Assembly: GCA_015501075.1 (NCBI GenBank)
Contig: JADNYJ010000327.1
Coordinates: 1 to 36,017, forward strand
Reading direction: 5' to 3'
DNA length: 36,017 bases
Source of the DNA: Gymnopilus junonius
Taxonomy: Eukaryota > Basidiomycota > Agaricomycetes > Agaricales > Galerinaceae
Positions 8,539 through 19,295 of this stretch are shown in pieces. Both the position numbers and the translations under genes were made by a program. How positions within the stretch are numbered: the first letter of the stretch is position 1; each line of letters starts with the position of its first letter. The notes below the pieces were generated by a model. That model saw nothing but the letters and a program-made list of their open reading frames with translations, was not told where the DNA came from and did not search any database.

Positions 8539-10425
8539 ATGCGCAGTTCTCCGGTGGAAAGCGTGCATTCAACCATTGACGAAGAGAAAGAGGCAAGCGC
8601 GGAAGTCACTATGACGACTCCTGAACAGGACGAGCCGGAGGACACGTTAGAGCTCTTTAATCAGCCATTTTGGAAAACAAACCGTGAAATGACTTTAGCT
8701 CGAACTGCATATTTCAAGATTCTCTTGCCTGGTCTCTTCATGGTCGCGATAACGATATTGGCCATATTTTCTATTTTCTGGGGTGCCCTATGGAAAGTTC
8801 CTGCCCACCTATTTTCAGGATGGATTGTGGTACGTCATTTTCAATATGAGCGTTGGAATAGGTCTGATTTCTTTCTAGGATTTTGACGGCGGAGAAGCGG
8901 GGCAGATTGTTACTCAAAGTCTCGTTCAGGCACCAAACGCTATCGTCTCTTGGAAAGTTGTCCCATCGAATCAGTTTCCGCAAGGTGCCTTAGATGTTGC
9001 AGAGGAGATTAAGAATGATGGCGCTTGGGTAGCTATCGTCAGTGAGTAGCAAAATTTTCAGATTGCATGTTTCTGCTAATAGTCGTGCCAGTTAACGAAG
9101 GCGTTACTTCCCGGTACGAGAACTCCCTCTCAAGTCCGAATGCATCGTATAATGGTGCAGAGGCCATCACCGCATATGCGGCTGAAGCCAGGAATGAAAA
9201 CGCCTAGTCAGTTATTTCCTCGCCTGCCAAGAAATTGACATTTAAATCCTCAACGTTGTCATGAAGTGATATCTTATTACAACCCTTTCTCCAAGGAACT
9301 TTGGATACAATCCAATTGAAGGCTGCCATGCAATTTACATCCAAGTTATTCGCGTCCGCAAATGTTTCTGCTATCCTGGAAATCTCACCCCAGACTATCG
9401 TAAATCCGGTTTCGTACACGATTGTCAATCTTTTGCCCTTTTCCCAGCCTGTGTACGTACCTTTTTGGGCTACCAATCTCTTGTTCTCCAATATTTTTTT
9501 CCTCTTATAACAGTGCAATCGCCGCAGTTTTTGTTGGCCTAATATTCGTTCTAATCATGTCGTTCTTCGTTGTCGTAAGCCATATTTTTTTTCCTTCTCG
9601 AACATTCAAACTAATGAATGCGTCAGTTAATCTCCAATGGTGCACGAGAGGCTTCTAGACTGAACAGGTTGCTTAGTTTCAAGTCGCTCGTCTCCCTCCG
9701 TTTGGCTTCTTCCGTCCTTGCATACTTCTTTCTCTCTGTGAGTAAATAGTATCTATTTTTCGTGTTGCGGCCTTCACTGACAAAAAACTAAAAGCTTATA
9801 TATTCGCTGCTGAATTTAGCGTTCCAACTTGATCTATCTCATACTTATGGTCACGCAGGGTTCATGGCGTTCTGGGTCTTCAACTGGGTGTATATGATGG
9901 CGGTGTATGTCGATGCCCAAATAATTCCTCCACGTTCTAACCCAGCTTTTCAGGGGACTCGCACTGGAGTCGCTTATCACTCTCTTGAGGCAGTTTATTC
10001 CGTTCTTCTTAATAACTTGGATCATTTGTAAGTTCTAATTATCCTCGCCATACGTATCTGACGTGTATCATCCTCAAAGCCAACGTCTCTGTGACATTCT
10101 TTCCCGTCGAATTGTTACCCAGGATATTTCACTACGGATACGCCATGCCTTTTTATAATCTCTCGAGCGCCGTGCGCCATATTGTTTTTGGTACAAAGAA
10201 TCATTGTGAGTGACATACTTTCTTGCTCTTCTTTCATCATTCTCATACTTATGCGCTTTTGTTTGCATAGTGGGTCTCAACTTTGGAGTCCTGATTTCTT
10301 GGGTCACGGTTTCATGCATTACGCTGACAGCTATTCAATGGTCTGTTCGCCAAAAGGATATCAAGCTCTTTCGCGAGAAACACATGGACGCTGTGTCAGG
10401 AGACGTAAAGAAACATGGCCCATAG
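8539..10425 (+). CDS. SNG1-like DUF3533 membrane protein, copy 2 (463 aa, 10 exons)
   Basis: Exons: 8539-8829, 8879-9041, 9092-9206, 9267-9452, 9514-9574, 9627-9737, 9795-9904, 9954-10027, 10080-10205, 10271-10425. An apparent TAG at 9205-9207 spans an exon-intron junction: the intron 9207-9266 starts GTCAGT and splices AAC-GCC-TA to T, giving Asn-Ala-Tyr. Architecture matches copy 1: one helix near residues 65-90 ending FWGALWKVP, the DFDGG loop start, then five C-terminal membrane segments with GYAMPFYNLSSAV and FGTKN. The exons of 115, 61, 111 and 126 nt are identical in length to those of copy 1, but two introns of copy 1 (5498-5545 and 6114-6161) are absent here. It is a tandem paralogue with an extended, acidic N-terminus. 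Role in drug or stress tolerance is inferred from the family only. Confidence 0.85.
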
Positions 10426-11238
10426 ACTTGCATATTTTCCGATGTTTAACAATGCTTGCGGCGACAATAATCCCGACTAACGCAACTGGCACTCTGCCCA
10501 ACTTGTTCAGGGGCATCAATTTCTACGGATTTGCACCCTCAGTCTGTTCAGTCTGTTTTAGATATCCTACACCACCTGAAGTTCGGTAATTGTTCGATAT
10601 AGCATACTATTCTGCCAAAAGGTATATATCCTTTTACTACTGCTTTTATTTGATGGGTGCTTGGAACGTTACTTTTATGAAATATCTTTACTTAACGTTA
10701 CTTACTTACTAGAGGGGCAAATACTACATACCTTGAAATACATACTAATGTACAGTACGGACGGTATTTACCACAACCAATATCATCACAGTTCTTGATT
10801 CAGACGGCCCCCACTGTAGAGGTATCCCCAGCCGTTAATCCGATCCGTCCAAGGATCTCGGATCACCAGGAAAATTAAAGGCTATAATGGACTACAGAAG
10901 CAATCGGAGCGATCTACAATGTGGTTGAATATGTTACAGTACAGTTTCCCATTTTTTACTATAAATACTAAAGTCACTTTGCCCCCGCGTCGAGGCCAAC
11001 AAGGTATTCGAGAAAATTTGTCAGACCTCCCACTCTCTCTGTCCTGATGCGAAATTCATCCAACCCCCTATCCTCTAGGCTGTCGACTTGCGGCTCATGC
11101 GGATATGGTGATAATCTATTCAAAGGTATGGTTTGGATAGCAATGTCCGTACGATTCCTGACTGTGTGAGCATTAGTCCGAAAAATTTCAAGTATCGTAG
11201 GTATATATCACGTACTACTGTTAGAGAGAGGCCTAACA
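10426..11238. other. No gene recognised
   Basis: Downstream region of the DUF3533 gene. Short frames only; no domain, RNA gene or inverted termini found. Confidence 0.5.
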
Positions 11239-11736
11239 TCAGTCTGAACACTGGCTTCTGCTGCCTTGCGATTTGTTGCTTGGAGGGTGCCAGCCGAATC
11301 GCCTTTTCAGGTTATCTGAAGGCCGTGATATGGAATGAAAGGGCTCACTGAGTACGAAAGGCTCGTCTGTGAAATGACTGCCACTGTTTATAACTGAACC
11401 AGCAGTGCTGTCGCCTTTCAAGGCACGTTAGCTTGGAAAGACGCTGATCGGTCTGGAATAATACAAACCAGCTAGAACTGAGACGGATGAGGTCGCCCTC
11501 ATGCCATGAGGAGGATCATCTACAACCGATAGGTTAGGCTCGTTTCGCTCTTTTAGAGGGTCGATGATACCCACCTTCGGGATTGAGGCGAGAAAATGAA
11601 TTGGCGTCAATGTCTTGAACACAAGATCTACGGCTCTGGTCGATATTTGACGCTGCTTGAACAGTAGGCAGTGATTTAGATGTGCCAGCCAAACGACTGA
11701 GTGATGGATCGATTATTGCATCAATGGCGTTTCATA
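11239..11736 (-). pseudogene. Remnant of a Ser-rich protein gene, family unknown
   Basis: Two overlapping frames have coding-like, Ser-rich composition. One runs from about 11736 to a stop at 11534 and ends in the basic tail RPSKRAKRA. The next starts upstream of 11530, reads DDPPHGMRATSSVSVLAGL, meets one in-frame stop (11428-11430) and continues GDSTAGSVINSGSHF to 11239. There is no start codon or convincing intron. This looks like a decayed gene; I cannot name the family. Confidence 0.25.
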
Positions 11737-12291
11737 TTTTTTGGGGCGCTTTTGCGAACCTTTCCATTTTCTGTTTCCATTTGGCCCTATCATAGATCGA
11801 TCGTAAGTGGGATATTTTGTACATATACACTCAAGGAAATAAGTTACCTTTCAACCAACTTCCTTTTTCTGTCTTTTTCACGCTTTACTTCTACTTTCGT
11901 TCTATCAGCTTCTCTGTATGGGTATAAGAAAGTGCTCGGACCGGTGAAGGCTTCCCAAGAAAGGAAGGAAGAAAGGCTTACGAGAGTTTTGATAAGTCCC
12001 TTCGGATTCCCCCCCTCCTCCCAGGCTTAGAGATATCAAAAAGCACGGTCTGATACTCAGCCATTTGCTCCTGCGTCGTTCTTGCTGGCAGTAGGCAAGA
12101 ACACCCTTAAAGTTGTATGCGTTGGCAGCAGGGCTTCGCCAAACACATGCAAGCTGTTCCCACACTACTTAATTTGGACGACTAATAATAATTAAATACG
12201 CTCAGCCAGGAATGCAGGACAGAAAGTTCACTCCTTTCACATATGTGCCATAATAAATGGATGGTCAGACTATTGAATCGAAAGTTCTGAA
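11737..12291. other. No gene recognised
   Basis: A 109-codon frame on the plus strand (11701-12030) and an 86-codon frame on the minus strand overlap each other and show no domain. Nothing else stands out. Confidence 0.5.
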
Positions 12292-13490
12292 TCATTTTCC
12301 TGCCGATTTTTTATTTGTAAACTCAATACAGAGACTATGAGGAGCTGTGACGATGCTCCTGGACGCCAAAAAATCTTTCACCATGCGGAGCCGAGGGTTT
12401 AGTATGGTGTCCCATATTACAATGTTCTCAAGAGCAGGAAGCACAAGTTGCTTCGCAGTCTCTTGATACTTGGCCATAAACAGCACTGTTATGACGGTTG
12501 TGCTAAGGATCTCGGTATGATTGAGTTTGCGGAGTACGGCTCCTATTTTGATGATATCATCCTGGAGGAAAGATTCAGGACAATCGATGTTAAGCTAAAT
12601 GCTTGTTATTGTTGTTCTGTGCAAGTCAGGAAAACATGGCGCTGGCGAGGATAAGAAGGCGGAAACGGTATGGCCTGAGGCAGATTTCCTGAAGTCGTTC
12701 AAGGGTGTCGACGTCACCAGAACCACCGGACTGATAGTCCAGTGTACACTCATCTGCTGGAAAGATGCGCGCAAGGAATGAGAGAATGACAATTTGTGTA
12801 CGCGATCCGAGGAATGATTTGGTTTTTATATGCTTCAGACTAAGGAAGCGAATAGCCGTATTGAGGTTATTTTTGCTACGGACAGGAGTAGAAGTCGCGA
12901 GGATATCACAGAGCTCCAGTACTTTGAGAGAAGGAAGCTGCAAACACGAAATAGAATCGCGAACGGAAGTGAAGTATACTGGGATAGAAAGTCGAAGGTG
13001 ACGGAAGGCTTGATGAAGGGCGCATAACAACGGCGAGCCATTGCTCGGGAGAAACGCCAGTCCGAGTCCCTGAAGCCACTGCGGGCTGGAAATGGAGGCT
13101 TTTGATCTTATCCCAATGCTCTTCTAAGACAGACTTCACAGCAGGTTCATAGGAGGATAAACCATGGCTGAGTACTGCTTTAACATAAAGCGGCGAAGAT
13201 TGTGTTCTCCTCATGACCTCCTCCATCCACTCCGTTGATGACTTGAATAAATGAAGCAAATTGATGGTCCTACCCCACAGCGATGGTGAATTCAAAATGA
13301 TGTCCCTCCACGATGAACAAACTTGTGAAGCGCATCGAAGTTCCGAGTCGAATGTGCGAATGCTCGATGGGCCAAAGCCCTGGAACTCATCGATCAACGC
13401 CCTTTAATTACCTGCGTCGGCGCTCAAGTTTATACTGAGTATGTGATTGAGCAGGTCGAAATTGAGTCTAGAGAAGGATGTATTTTTGAA
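12292..13490 (-). pseudogene. F-box protein gene with a stop and a frameshift
   Basis: The F-box starts NFDLLNHILSINLSADA (about 13466 down), meets one in-frame TAA at 13404-13406, and continues RALIDEFQ to SQVCSSWRDIILNSPSLWG, the typical second half. Downstream, HWDKIKSLHF is followed by a frame change near 13070-13100 into PSNGSPLLCALHQAFRHLRL and a long LRR-like stretch to about 12626. A separate open segment (LVLPALENIVIWDTILNPRL, stop at 12292) is probably the last exon, reached through an intron ending CCTCCAG near 12575. A 9-nt gap around the TAA is too short to be an intron. I infer a recently broken gene; the intact form would be an SCF substrate receptor. Confidence 0.55.
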
Positions 13491-15064
13491 TTGTTCCTTA
13501 CGTTGGAGCGACATCGATGGAAATATGCAAGGACAACGATGGGGGAAAAGTTTGAACTTTGAGGTAGATAGTTGAACTGTACAGTTATGTAAGATCTAAA
13601 AATGACTCCATAGAAAGCACAGCCCCACTACGCTATCCAACGACCTGCACGTTGGAGCAGACCAATCTCTCTCGGATCCTGAAAGCGTCGCAGGCAATGG
13701 AGAGGTAGGGCGAGGATTATATTCGGTTTGGACAATGCTGGCTGCACAGCCGCCAATAGTATCTGCGTAATTGATCGTTGGACAGCTCACATTCTGAGCA
13801 TACTCGAGTTTCTCAGGAGGAGCGCATCTGTTACGAGTACCGTAAGCGACGACGCGAGGCAAAGAACGACATCCATCTCACTGCAAGGGATATTCTTTTT
13901 TTGGCATGGGACATCCGCGAGGTGGAAAGCGATCACGGCGATACGCGGGTAATTAGATTTGAACGTTTCTTGCTCTGGATGGGCTCATTTTGGGAGAACA
14001 AGCTGAGATTGGCCCGGTCCTAAACTCCGAATGCTGATGAGGTGGACAGCGCCATCGCAAAGGCCTAGAAAAAAAATGAAACAAAATTGAATTTCCGAAG
14101 ATCCTCGTACTGAAGACGGGTACGATTGGTACGATTGGATTTGGGTGAGCTGGAGCCTGATGATGGGTTAAGGACCACGGAGTGCAAGAGAGGAAGGCGC
14201 TGCCATCGCCAGCACTTCCATGACGGCGGAGCAAGAGACAGCTTCCGCGAGCACTGACGACAATATTGAAGTTTGAAGGTCGAAAGAAAGTGGGGGGTAT
14301 TTTGTGGCGGGTCCTCTGCTTCATGAACCCATACGAGTCACGGTTAGAATTTTAGAGTCAACGCCAATCAGACCACCAGACCCCTATGCATCGTGTCACA
14401 AGGACATCCAGGGCGAAAGAAGCGTTGACAAGGGAGCATTATGCCTGAAATCTCCCTCGCAATCTTGGACGCGTCGTAGTTAGGGTCACAGGGTCCAGTC
14501 CATTCTCGAGAGTGATTTGGTCGTTGACTTGCCAGGTGGAGGCCGGGGACGCGTACGTTGAAGAACAAAGGGAAAAAAGAGTACAGGGAAGGACGTACTG
14601 CTCTTGCCTAACTCTTTTGCCTTCTAAAACTCATAAGCAAACAGGGCCAGCGGGACTGCATTACGTGTGGCGCGTGTGTGCAGGAGCATTCTGGTACCAA
14701 AGCAGCAGCGGCAGCCTCGGGCACTGCAGAATCAACATCAGTACCGTATATAATCAATGAACCAGAAACCGACTCACAGTGATATCAAGGCAAAAACGCT
14801 CCTCATCTAGCCACCCTCCCGATGCACCCCCGTTCCGGCCGTGGATGCAGCCTAGAAGCCAGAACAACGAGAACCGGAGCACACGACGGACTCATACTCG
14901 GTGCAGGAGATCGAAGAAGGGCGCAAAAGTGAAAAGAGGGTCAATAATGGCGGGAGATGGCGCATCACGAAAATTTGGGATTATCTAATCTTCAGACGTG
15001 CCGACTCCAAGCCGCCTCTACAACTTGTCTGCAACTACTCTTGATTTACTCAAGACTCTCATAT
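13491..15064. other. Long gene-poor stretch
   Basis: About 1.5 kb with short frames on both strands (the longest 123 codons, minus strand, 13953-14324). None shows a domain or a credible spliced model. No repeat or RNA gene was recognised before the transposon at 15073. Confidence 0.5.
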
Positions 15065-15072
15065 GTAGCTGC

Positions 15073-15730
15073 TAGTGTTGCGGGAAATAGGCCAGCGAAA
15101 TTTGCACCTGCAAATTAGCCCCGCAAATTAGCAGCTAATTTGCCGGTCTGGCCGGCATCCCAAATATCGGGGGGCAAATTAGGGCAAATTAGCTCAGAGG
15201 ATAGGCAAAAATATATCTGGCATGTATACTGCGAGAAACTGGCCTAATGAGGTAGAGAGTGCTCAGAGGGTCTGAGAGCAGGCCCTCTAATTTTTGTCTG
15301 TGAGGTCTCGAAATATATTCATGATTTATTTACAATTTCTCAATTTCAAATTGCCGATTAAGGCTATCGATGGAATCAAAGCCTCTGATCTTCACCGTAA
15401 ATCCATGGAAATGAGCTCAGAAAAGTCCACCAGTAAGTCGGGAAATGTGGCGGCAAGTGTTTTGGTGCAAGCAGCTGATGGATGGGCGATGTTGTAATAG
15501 AGAACAACGGACGACGTGGTCGTGTTGTAGTAAAAGAGCCTAATTCACCCTAATTCACCGCAAAATAGCTAGATACTCCCATCATTTACGAAGCTACCGA
15601 CATTAAGTACTGCCAAACTTAATTTTCGCTATTTCGCACGGCTAATTTGCAAGTGCGAATTTGGGCCTCCGCCGAGCTCCGTCAAATTTGCCCAGCGAAG
15701 TAGGTCCGCTGGCTATTTCCCGCAACACTA
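15073..15730. mobile_element. Non-autonomous hAT-like element (MITE), 658 bp
   Basis: Terminal inverted repeats of about 24 bp start TAGTGTTGCGGGAAATAG on the left and end CTATTTCCCGCAACACTA on the right; the two differ by one inserted G. The element is flanked by a perfect 8-bp duplication, GTAGCTGC, at 15065-15072 and 15731-15738. An 8-bp duplication plus a TAGTG terminus is diagnostic of the hAT superfamily. Sub-terminal zones carry several copies of GCAAATTAG in both orientations, as expected for transposase binding sites. No transposase frame exists, so it must rely on an enzyme supplied elsewhere. Because the termini and target duplication are intact, insertion is fairly recent. Confidence 0.85.
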
Positions 15731-16368
15731 GTAGCTGCTTTTAGACTAAACTTTCTGAAAGTGTTTGGTTTCTACAAATAACGAGTTTGAAGCACCAATA
15801 CCTATTACCCACGCTTCTTCAAACAAATCAGGTTCAAGTCTGTATCGAGTCCGTGCGTAATATACTTGTTTTAGTGGGGCCACTGCTTCGCATGGCAGGA
15901 CGATGCTTTTCCTGCTTCGCAAATAGTATTAGAATGCATATAATAGTATTAGACCACCTATATATGATGATAGGTAAATTTTAAATATATGCCCTTCAGA
16001 ATAAAATAGAACACACCTTGAACAGCAAATCTGATAGTACCTTGGCACAGATATTAGATTATATAAGCGGCGGAGGAACGCTGCTGATATAATCACACAC
16101 CCAGCTCTGGATACTAATAATAAGTCAAATCTAAATATAGCTGCCTTTTGCCACACACTTGCTCAATTTCTTAACAGACTCTGGTTCAATAATCTGATGA
16201 TGAGAATGCATTAGAATAAAGGTTTTCATGACAGTATTGTCAAGTCCTTTGATGCAGATATTGATATAATAGTTCATGTATATACATAAGATAAGAGATT
16301 CAGGGTACAATGGTACAGCTGTACTAAAACTATCAAATAAATAGGTGCCAGAGCTTGAAGGGTCCAGC
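15731..16368. other. AT-rich sequence between two hAT-like elements
   Basis: No gene is supported. It contains the first copy (16058-16147) of a direct repeat that recurs at 17173-17259, beyond the second element. Composition is strikingly A+T-rich compared with the flanking gene regions. Confidence 0.5.
16058..16147 (+). repeat. Direct repeat, copy A
   Basis: Two conserved blocks, ATTATATAAGCGGCGGAGG (from 16058) and ATCTAAATATAGCTGCCTT (from 16129), recur in the same order and orientation at 17173-17259 with a similar spacing. The sequence between the blocks has diverged. Confidence 0.6.
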
Positions 16369-17145
16369 TAGTGTTTGGAAGTCCAGTTAATTAACTGGAA
16401 ATTAACTGAGACCAAACTAGACTTTAACCAATGCTAACTGCAAAATATACTAACCATTGTAACTGTAAACTGCAGTCCATCCAGTTAGCAGTTAGTCCGA
16501 ATTTTAGAATTTTTGTAACCACTTAAACTGGTCATAAAATTCTGAAATTCCGCACGATTATGCCCACATATTATAGCTTTTGAACAACCCAGAAAACGTA
16601 AAATTCGGTTGATAATTAAGAAAGTTATAGCAATACTCGCGAAAATCATTGAATCTGCTCTAATTTTATCATTTCTCAACCATTTGTGATGTTCTTGGGC
16701 TCGTTTTGACTGTAAAAATTGTGATTAATTTAGTTTACACAACAAGACAATTATTTATGCCAAAAAAACTGGTTATAACTGGTTGATAACTTGTTATAAC
16801 TGGTTGATAACTTGTTATAACTGGTTGATAACTTGTTATAACTGGTTGATAACTTGTTATAACTGGTTGATAACTTGTTATAACTGGTTGATAACTTGTT
16901 ATAACTGGTTGATAACTTGTTATAACTGGTTGATAACTTGTTATAACTGGTTGATAACTTGTTATAACTGTAACCAGTTAAAACCAGTTATACAACTGCA
17001 AATAACTGCACAAGACCGATCAAGACCAGTTAGTTGCAGTCCAGTCCAGTTATTTAGACATTTCTAATTTTACCTAACCAGTCTCAGTCTCAGTTAGGGT
17101 CCTCGGGCACCCAAAAACTGGACCGGACTGGACTTTCAAACACTA
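16369..17145. mobile_element. Non-autonomous hAT-like element with internal minisatellite, 777 bp
   Basis: The left end TAGTGTTTGGAAGTCCAGT and right end ACTGGACTTTCAAACACTA are inverse with one mismatch, and the element is flanked by a perfect 8-bp duplication GGTCCAGC (16361-16368 and 17146-17153). This is the hAT signature again, but the termini differ from those at 15073-15730, so it is a separate family. CCAGTTA-type motifs recur through the interior in both orientations. The centre holds nine copies of a 21-bp unit (16771-16969). There is no transposase gene. Confidence 0.85.
16771..16969 (+). repeat. 21-bp minisatellite, nine units
   Basis: Nine near-identical tandem units contain GGTTGATAACTTGTTATAAC plus one more base; the partial unit at the left edge lacks the GATAACTTG part. 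Each unit holds the imperfect palindrome AACTTGTTATAACTGGTT. The 21-bp length makes a periodic open frame of seven-residue repeats on the plus strand, which I regard as a by-product. Confidence 0.9.
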
Positions 17146-17172
17146 GGTCCAGCAGCCCTTGTAACTTATTAT

Positions 17173-17259
17173 ATTATATAAGCGGCGGAGGGACGCCACT
17201 TATATCAGCGGACAAGATGCAGCATTTAAAAATAATCTGAATCTAAATATAACTGCCTT
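17173..17259 (+). repeat. Direct repeat, copy B
   Basis: Second copy of the blocks described at 16058-16147: ATTATATAAGCGGCGGAGG at 17173 and ATCTAAATATAACTGCCTT at 17241. It begins about 20 bp after the target duplication of the second hAT-like element. Confidence 0.6.
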
Positions 17260-17610
17260 GCACTAGGGTTCCATTCACAGCCATCTTACGAAAACATATT
17301 TCCACCAAACAAGCCCATTAATATTTATACATACAAAATAAGTTTCACAGCAGTAAAATTTAACAACAAACACAGAATACCACCATGACAAGAACCAATG
17401 GTTTGTTGAAGAAAAAGACAACATGGCAGAAGAATATGCCAGATAAAGCCGGACAAGCACGCCATCGGCTTGACTGCAGAGCCGGACCAAGCCGAACAAG
17501 CACGCCATTGTTCTGATTGTGGATATGTTGAGATGCCGCGGGATCACAGAGCGTTACAAGAACGTCCTCTAAAAGAACGATGTTTTACTTATGTAAAAGC
17601 ATCGTAACCA
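17260..17610. other. AT-rich flank, no gene recognised
   Basis: Short frames only. A plus-strand reading near 17450-17600 contains CSDCGYVEM, which resembles a zinc-binding scrap, but it is too short to assign. Confidence 0.4.
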
Positions 17611-17661
17611 TCAGATTTTAGTGATGTACTGAGTGATAGCAGGTCCATCGGACATGGACAT
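17611..17661 (-). pseudogene. Truncated copy of the GST start
   Basis: Reads MSMSDGPAITQYITKI followed by a stop at 17611-17613. The intact GST gene 0.3 kb upstream on the same strand begins MSDKPAIIHYTAK. The similarity extends through the first dozen codons and then ends, so this is the 5' end of a second GST copy cut off after the start. Confidence 0.5.
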
Positions 17662-17976
17662 GGGTGCGATGCGCCGACGATGGTAGTGGTGAGTGTAGGA
17701 GATAGGAAGGGATGATACTACTTTGATAGGTCTATATGTCAGAGAACTCTGGGCAGGCTTATACCCTATATCCGGCTTCCCAAGCCTTTCTAATCCGCAT
17801 TTGACATACACGGTGGAGGATTTATCTTGGCATCGAAATAGCTGTAGCCTTACTTAGAACTCGTTCAATTAAATTCAAATTGGCATTAGCTTTAAAAAAA
17901 AAAAGTCACTATCATGACTAAAATTACTGTACAACCGTTCTTTATCCCACAGTCCCGTACTTTAAAATAATAACAA

Positions 17977-18911
17977 TCAAGCAGGAATATTTAAACCGTC
18001 CTGAACATCTTTGCGGGCCTCGATGCGGTCAATCCATGCCTAATCCGAGGGAAATCAAGGCGACGAAGTCTATATCACAAGAGAAGTACTTACCTTGATA
18101 GTAGGAAATTCGGCCCCCAAGTCGATGCCCAGAATATCTGATCGCCTCACCCTGAGAGCAGAAGGACAACGCGTGAGCATACGCCCGTAGAAACAAAAAT
18201 AGAATAGACACTTACCAAGGGAACGTCTTGAGATCCGCCAAAGAAAACTTCTCGCCCAAAATGAATTTCTTATCCCCCTTCTTCAGTTGACCTTCTAGTA
18301 CCCCATAGAGTCGCTTAGTTTCGTTAATGTAACCTATGAACCTAGTTAACACCGGTACAATCAAATAAGTAACCCGTCGAATTACTCACGTTTCTGGCCA
18401 TATTCGATCTTCTCTGGAGCAGCGAACTTGAAGTGATTCGCCTGTCCTTGCATCGGACCAATTCCACCGTGCTAAAACGCGACCATCATGAGAAATAACA
18501 CCGGTATATATGTATCAGAACGGGGAAAAAAAATCCCACCGCAAAAAAGATCCATTGCAGCTGCTCACTGTACTCCTTCGGCTCTTTGACAGGATCGTAC
18601 GAAAATATCCTCTTCTTATCATAAAGATCGGCAAGGTATAGTAGGATCGCGCTCGTCTCGAAGACGTTGAAACCATGAATAGTCGCAGCCGGAATTCGTC
18701 CGTTAGGGTTGATCTCCAAGAACCAAGGCGACTTGACCTGATTATGAACCTTGCCGATATCAGCGTCGCTTATCGACAGCTTGACGGTCTCGTATGATTG
18801 CAGGTCGGGGTTATCTGGATACGCTGCCTTGAGCGCTTCGAGGAAGACGGATGTGGCGGAGCCATTGGGAGTTTTGGCGGTGTAGTGGATGATAGCAGGC
18901 TTGTCAGACAT
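17977..18911 (-). CDS. Ure2-like glutathione S-transferase (230 aa, 5 exons)
   Basis: Exons, in transcript order: 18911-18540, 18471-18390, 18333-18216, 18151-18094, 18039-17977; introns of 54-68 nt, all GT-AG, continuous frame. The N-terminal thioredoxin-like half (residues about 5-95) includes TPNGSATSVFLEAL, the cis-Pro region INPNGRIPAA and the glutathione-binding turn ETSAILLYLADLYD. The helical C-terminal half includes [20 protein letters not shown] and RYINETKRLYGVL, both hallmarks of fungal Ure2-like GSTs, and ends before DGLNIPA. It should conjugate or reduce with glutathione in the cytosol (detoxification of lignin-derived or other electrophiles is typical of this class in decay fungi; inferred). 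Length fits the family. A remnant of a second copy lies downstream. Confidence 0.9.
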
Positions 18912-18952
18912 TGGGGGGCGTAGGGATTAACGTGCGATAAGGCGGACTGGGA

Positions 18953-18959
18953 TTATATA
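18953..18959 (-). promoter_or_regulatory. Putative TATA box of the GST gene
   Basis: On the minus strand the site reads TATATAA, 42-48 bp upstream of the ATG at 18911. Confidence 0.5.
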
Positions 18960-19079
18960 GTACACCATATTGCGCGACAGGAGGAGAATGAGTAAGGGAA
19001 TGATGTAAGCCTCCCAACTCTATTGCGCGATAATTATAATATCGTGACGTAATTCTGTTCCACTCTGTCAACGATCTTA

Positions 19080-19178
19080 CACGATGAGCAAGCAGCTGTC
19101 CAAACGGCCCAAAATGAGCACTTTTATATAACAAAATGCTCATTATTGAGCCAATTGGACAGCGGCTTGCTCCACGTG
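19080..19178. repeat. 99-bp foldback repeat, copy 2
   Basis: The left arm CACGATGAGCAAGCAGCTGT and right arm ending GGCTTGCTCCACGTG are imperfect inverses around a loop CACTTTTATATAACAAAATG. The same arms and loop (CACTTTTATGTTACAAAATG) occur at 7049-7146; I estimate roughly four fifths identity by eye. It lies between the GST promoter and the 3' end of an F-box pseudogene. No target duplication is obvious. Confidence 0.8.
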
Positions 19179-19295
19179 TTATCAGTTCTAATGAATCGAT
19201 CTTTGGCAGAATCTTATTGGCAGCCATTCAGAAAGTCGCGTTACCACCTATCAAGGCAGACTACGAGCTTGGTATATAATATACAGGCGGGTATT

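Noticed and set aside
9204..9518. Stop codon at 9205 as a sign that DUF3533 copy 2 is a pseudogene
   Set aside because: The TAG spans the junction of exon 3 and a GTCAGT...AAG intron; splicing gives a continuous frame that matches copy 1 in exon length.
13953..14324. 123-codon minus-strand frame
   Set aside because: Composition looks random, no domain, no homologous-looking motif.
16771..16969. CRISPR-like array
   Set aside because: Units are contiguous with no spacers, in a eukaryotic transposon.
16783..17067. Open frame with nine seven-residue repeats (LITCYNW)
   Set aside because: It is the translation of a 21-bp minisatellite inside a MITE; 21 is a multiple of three, so the frame stays open by chance.
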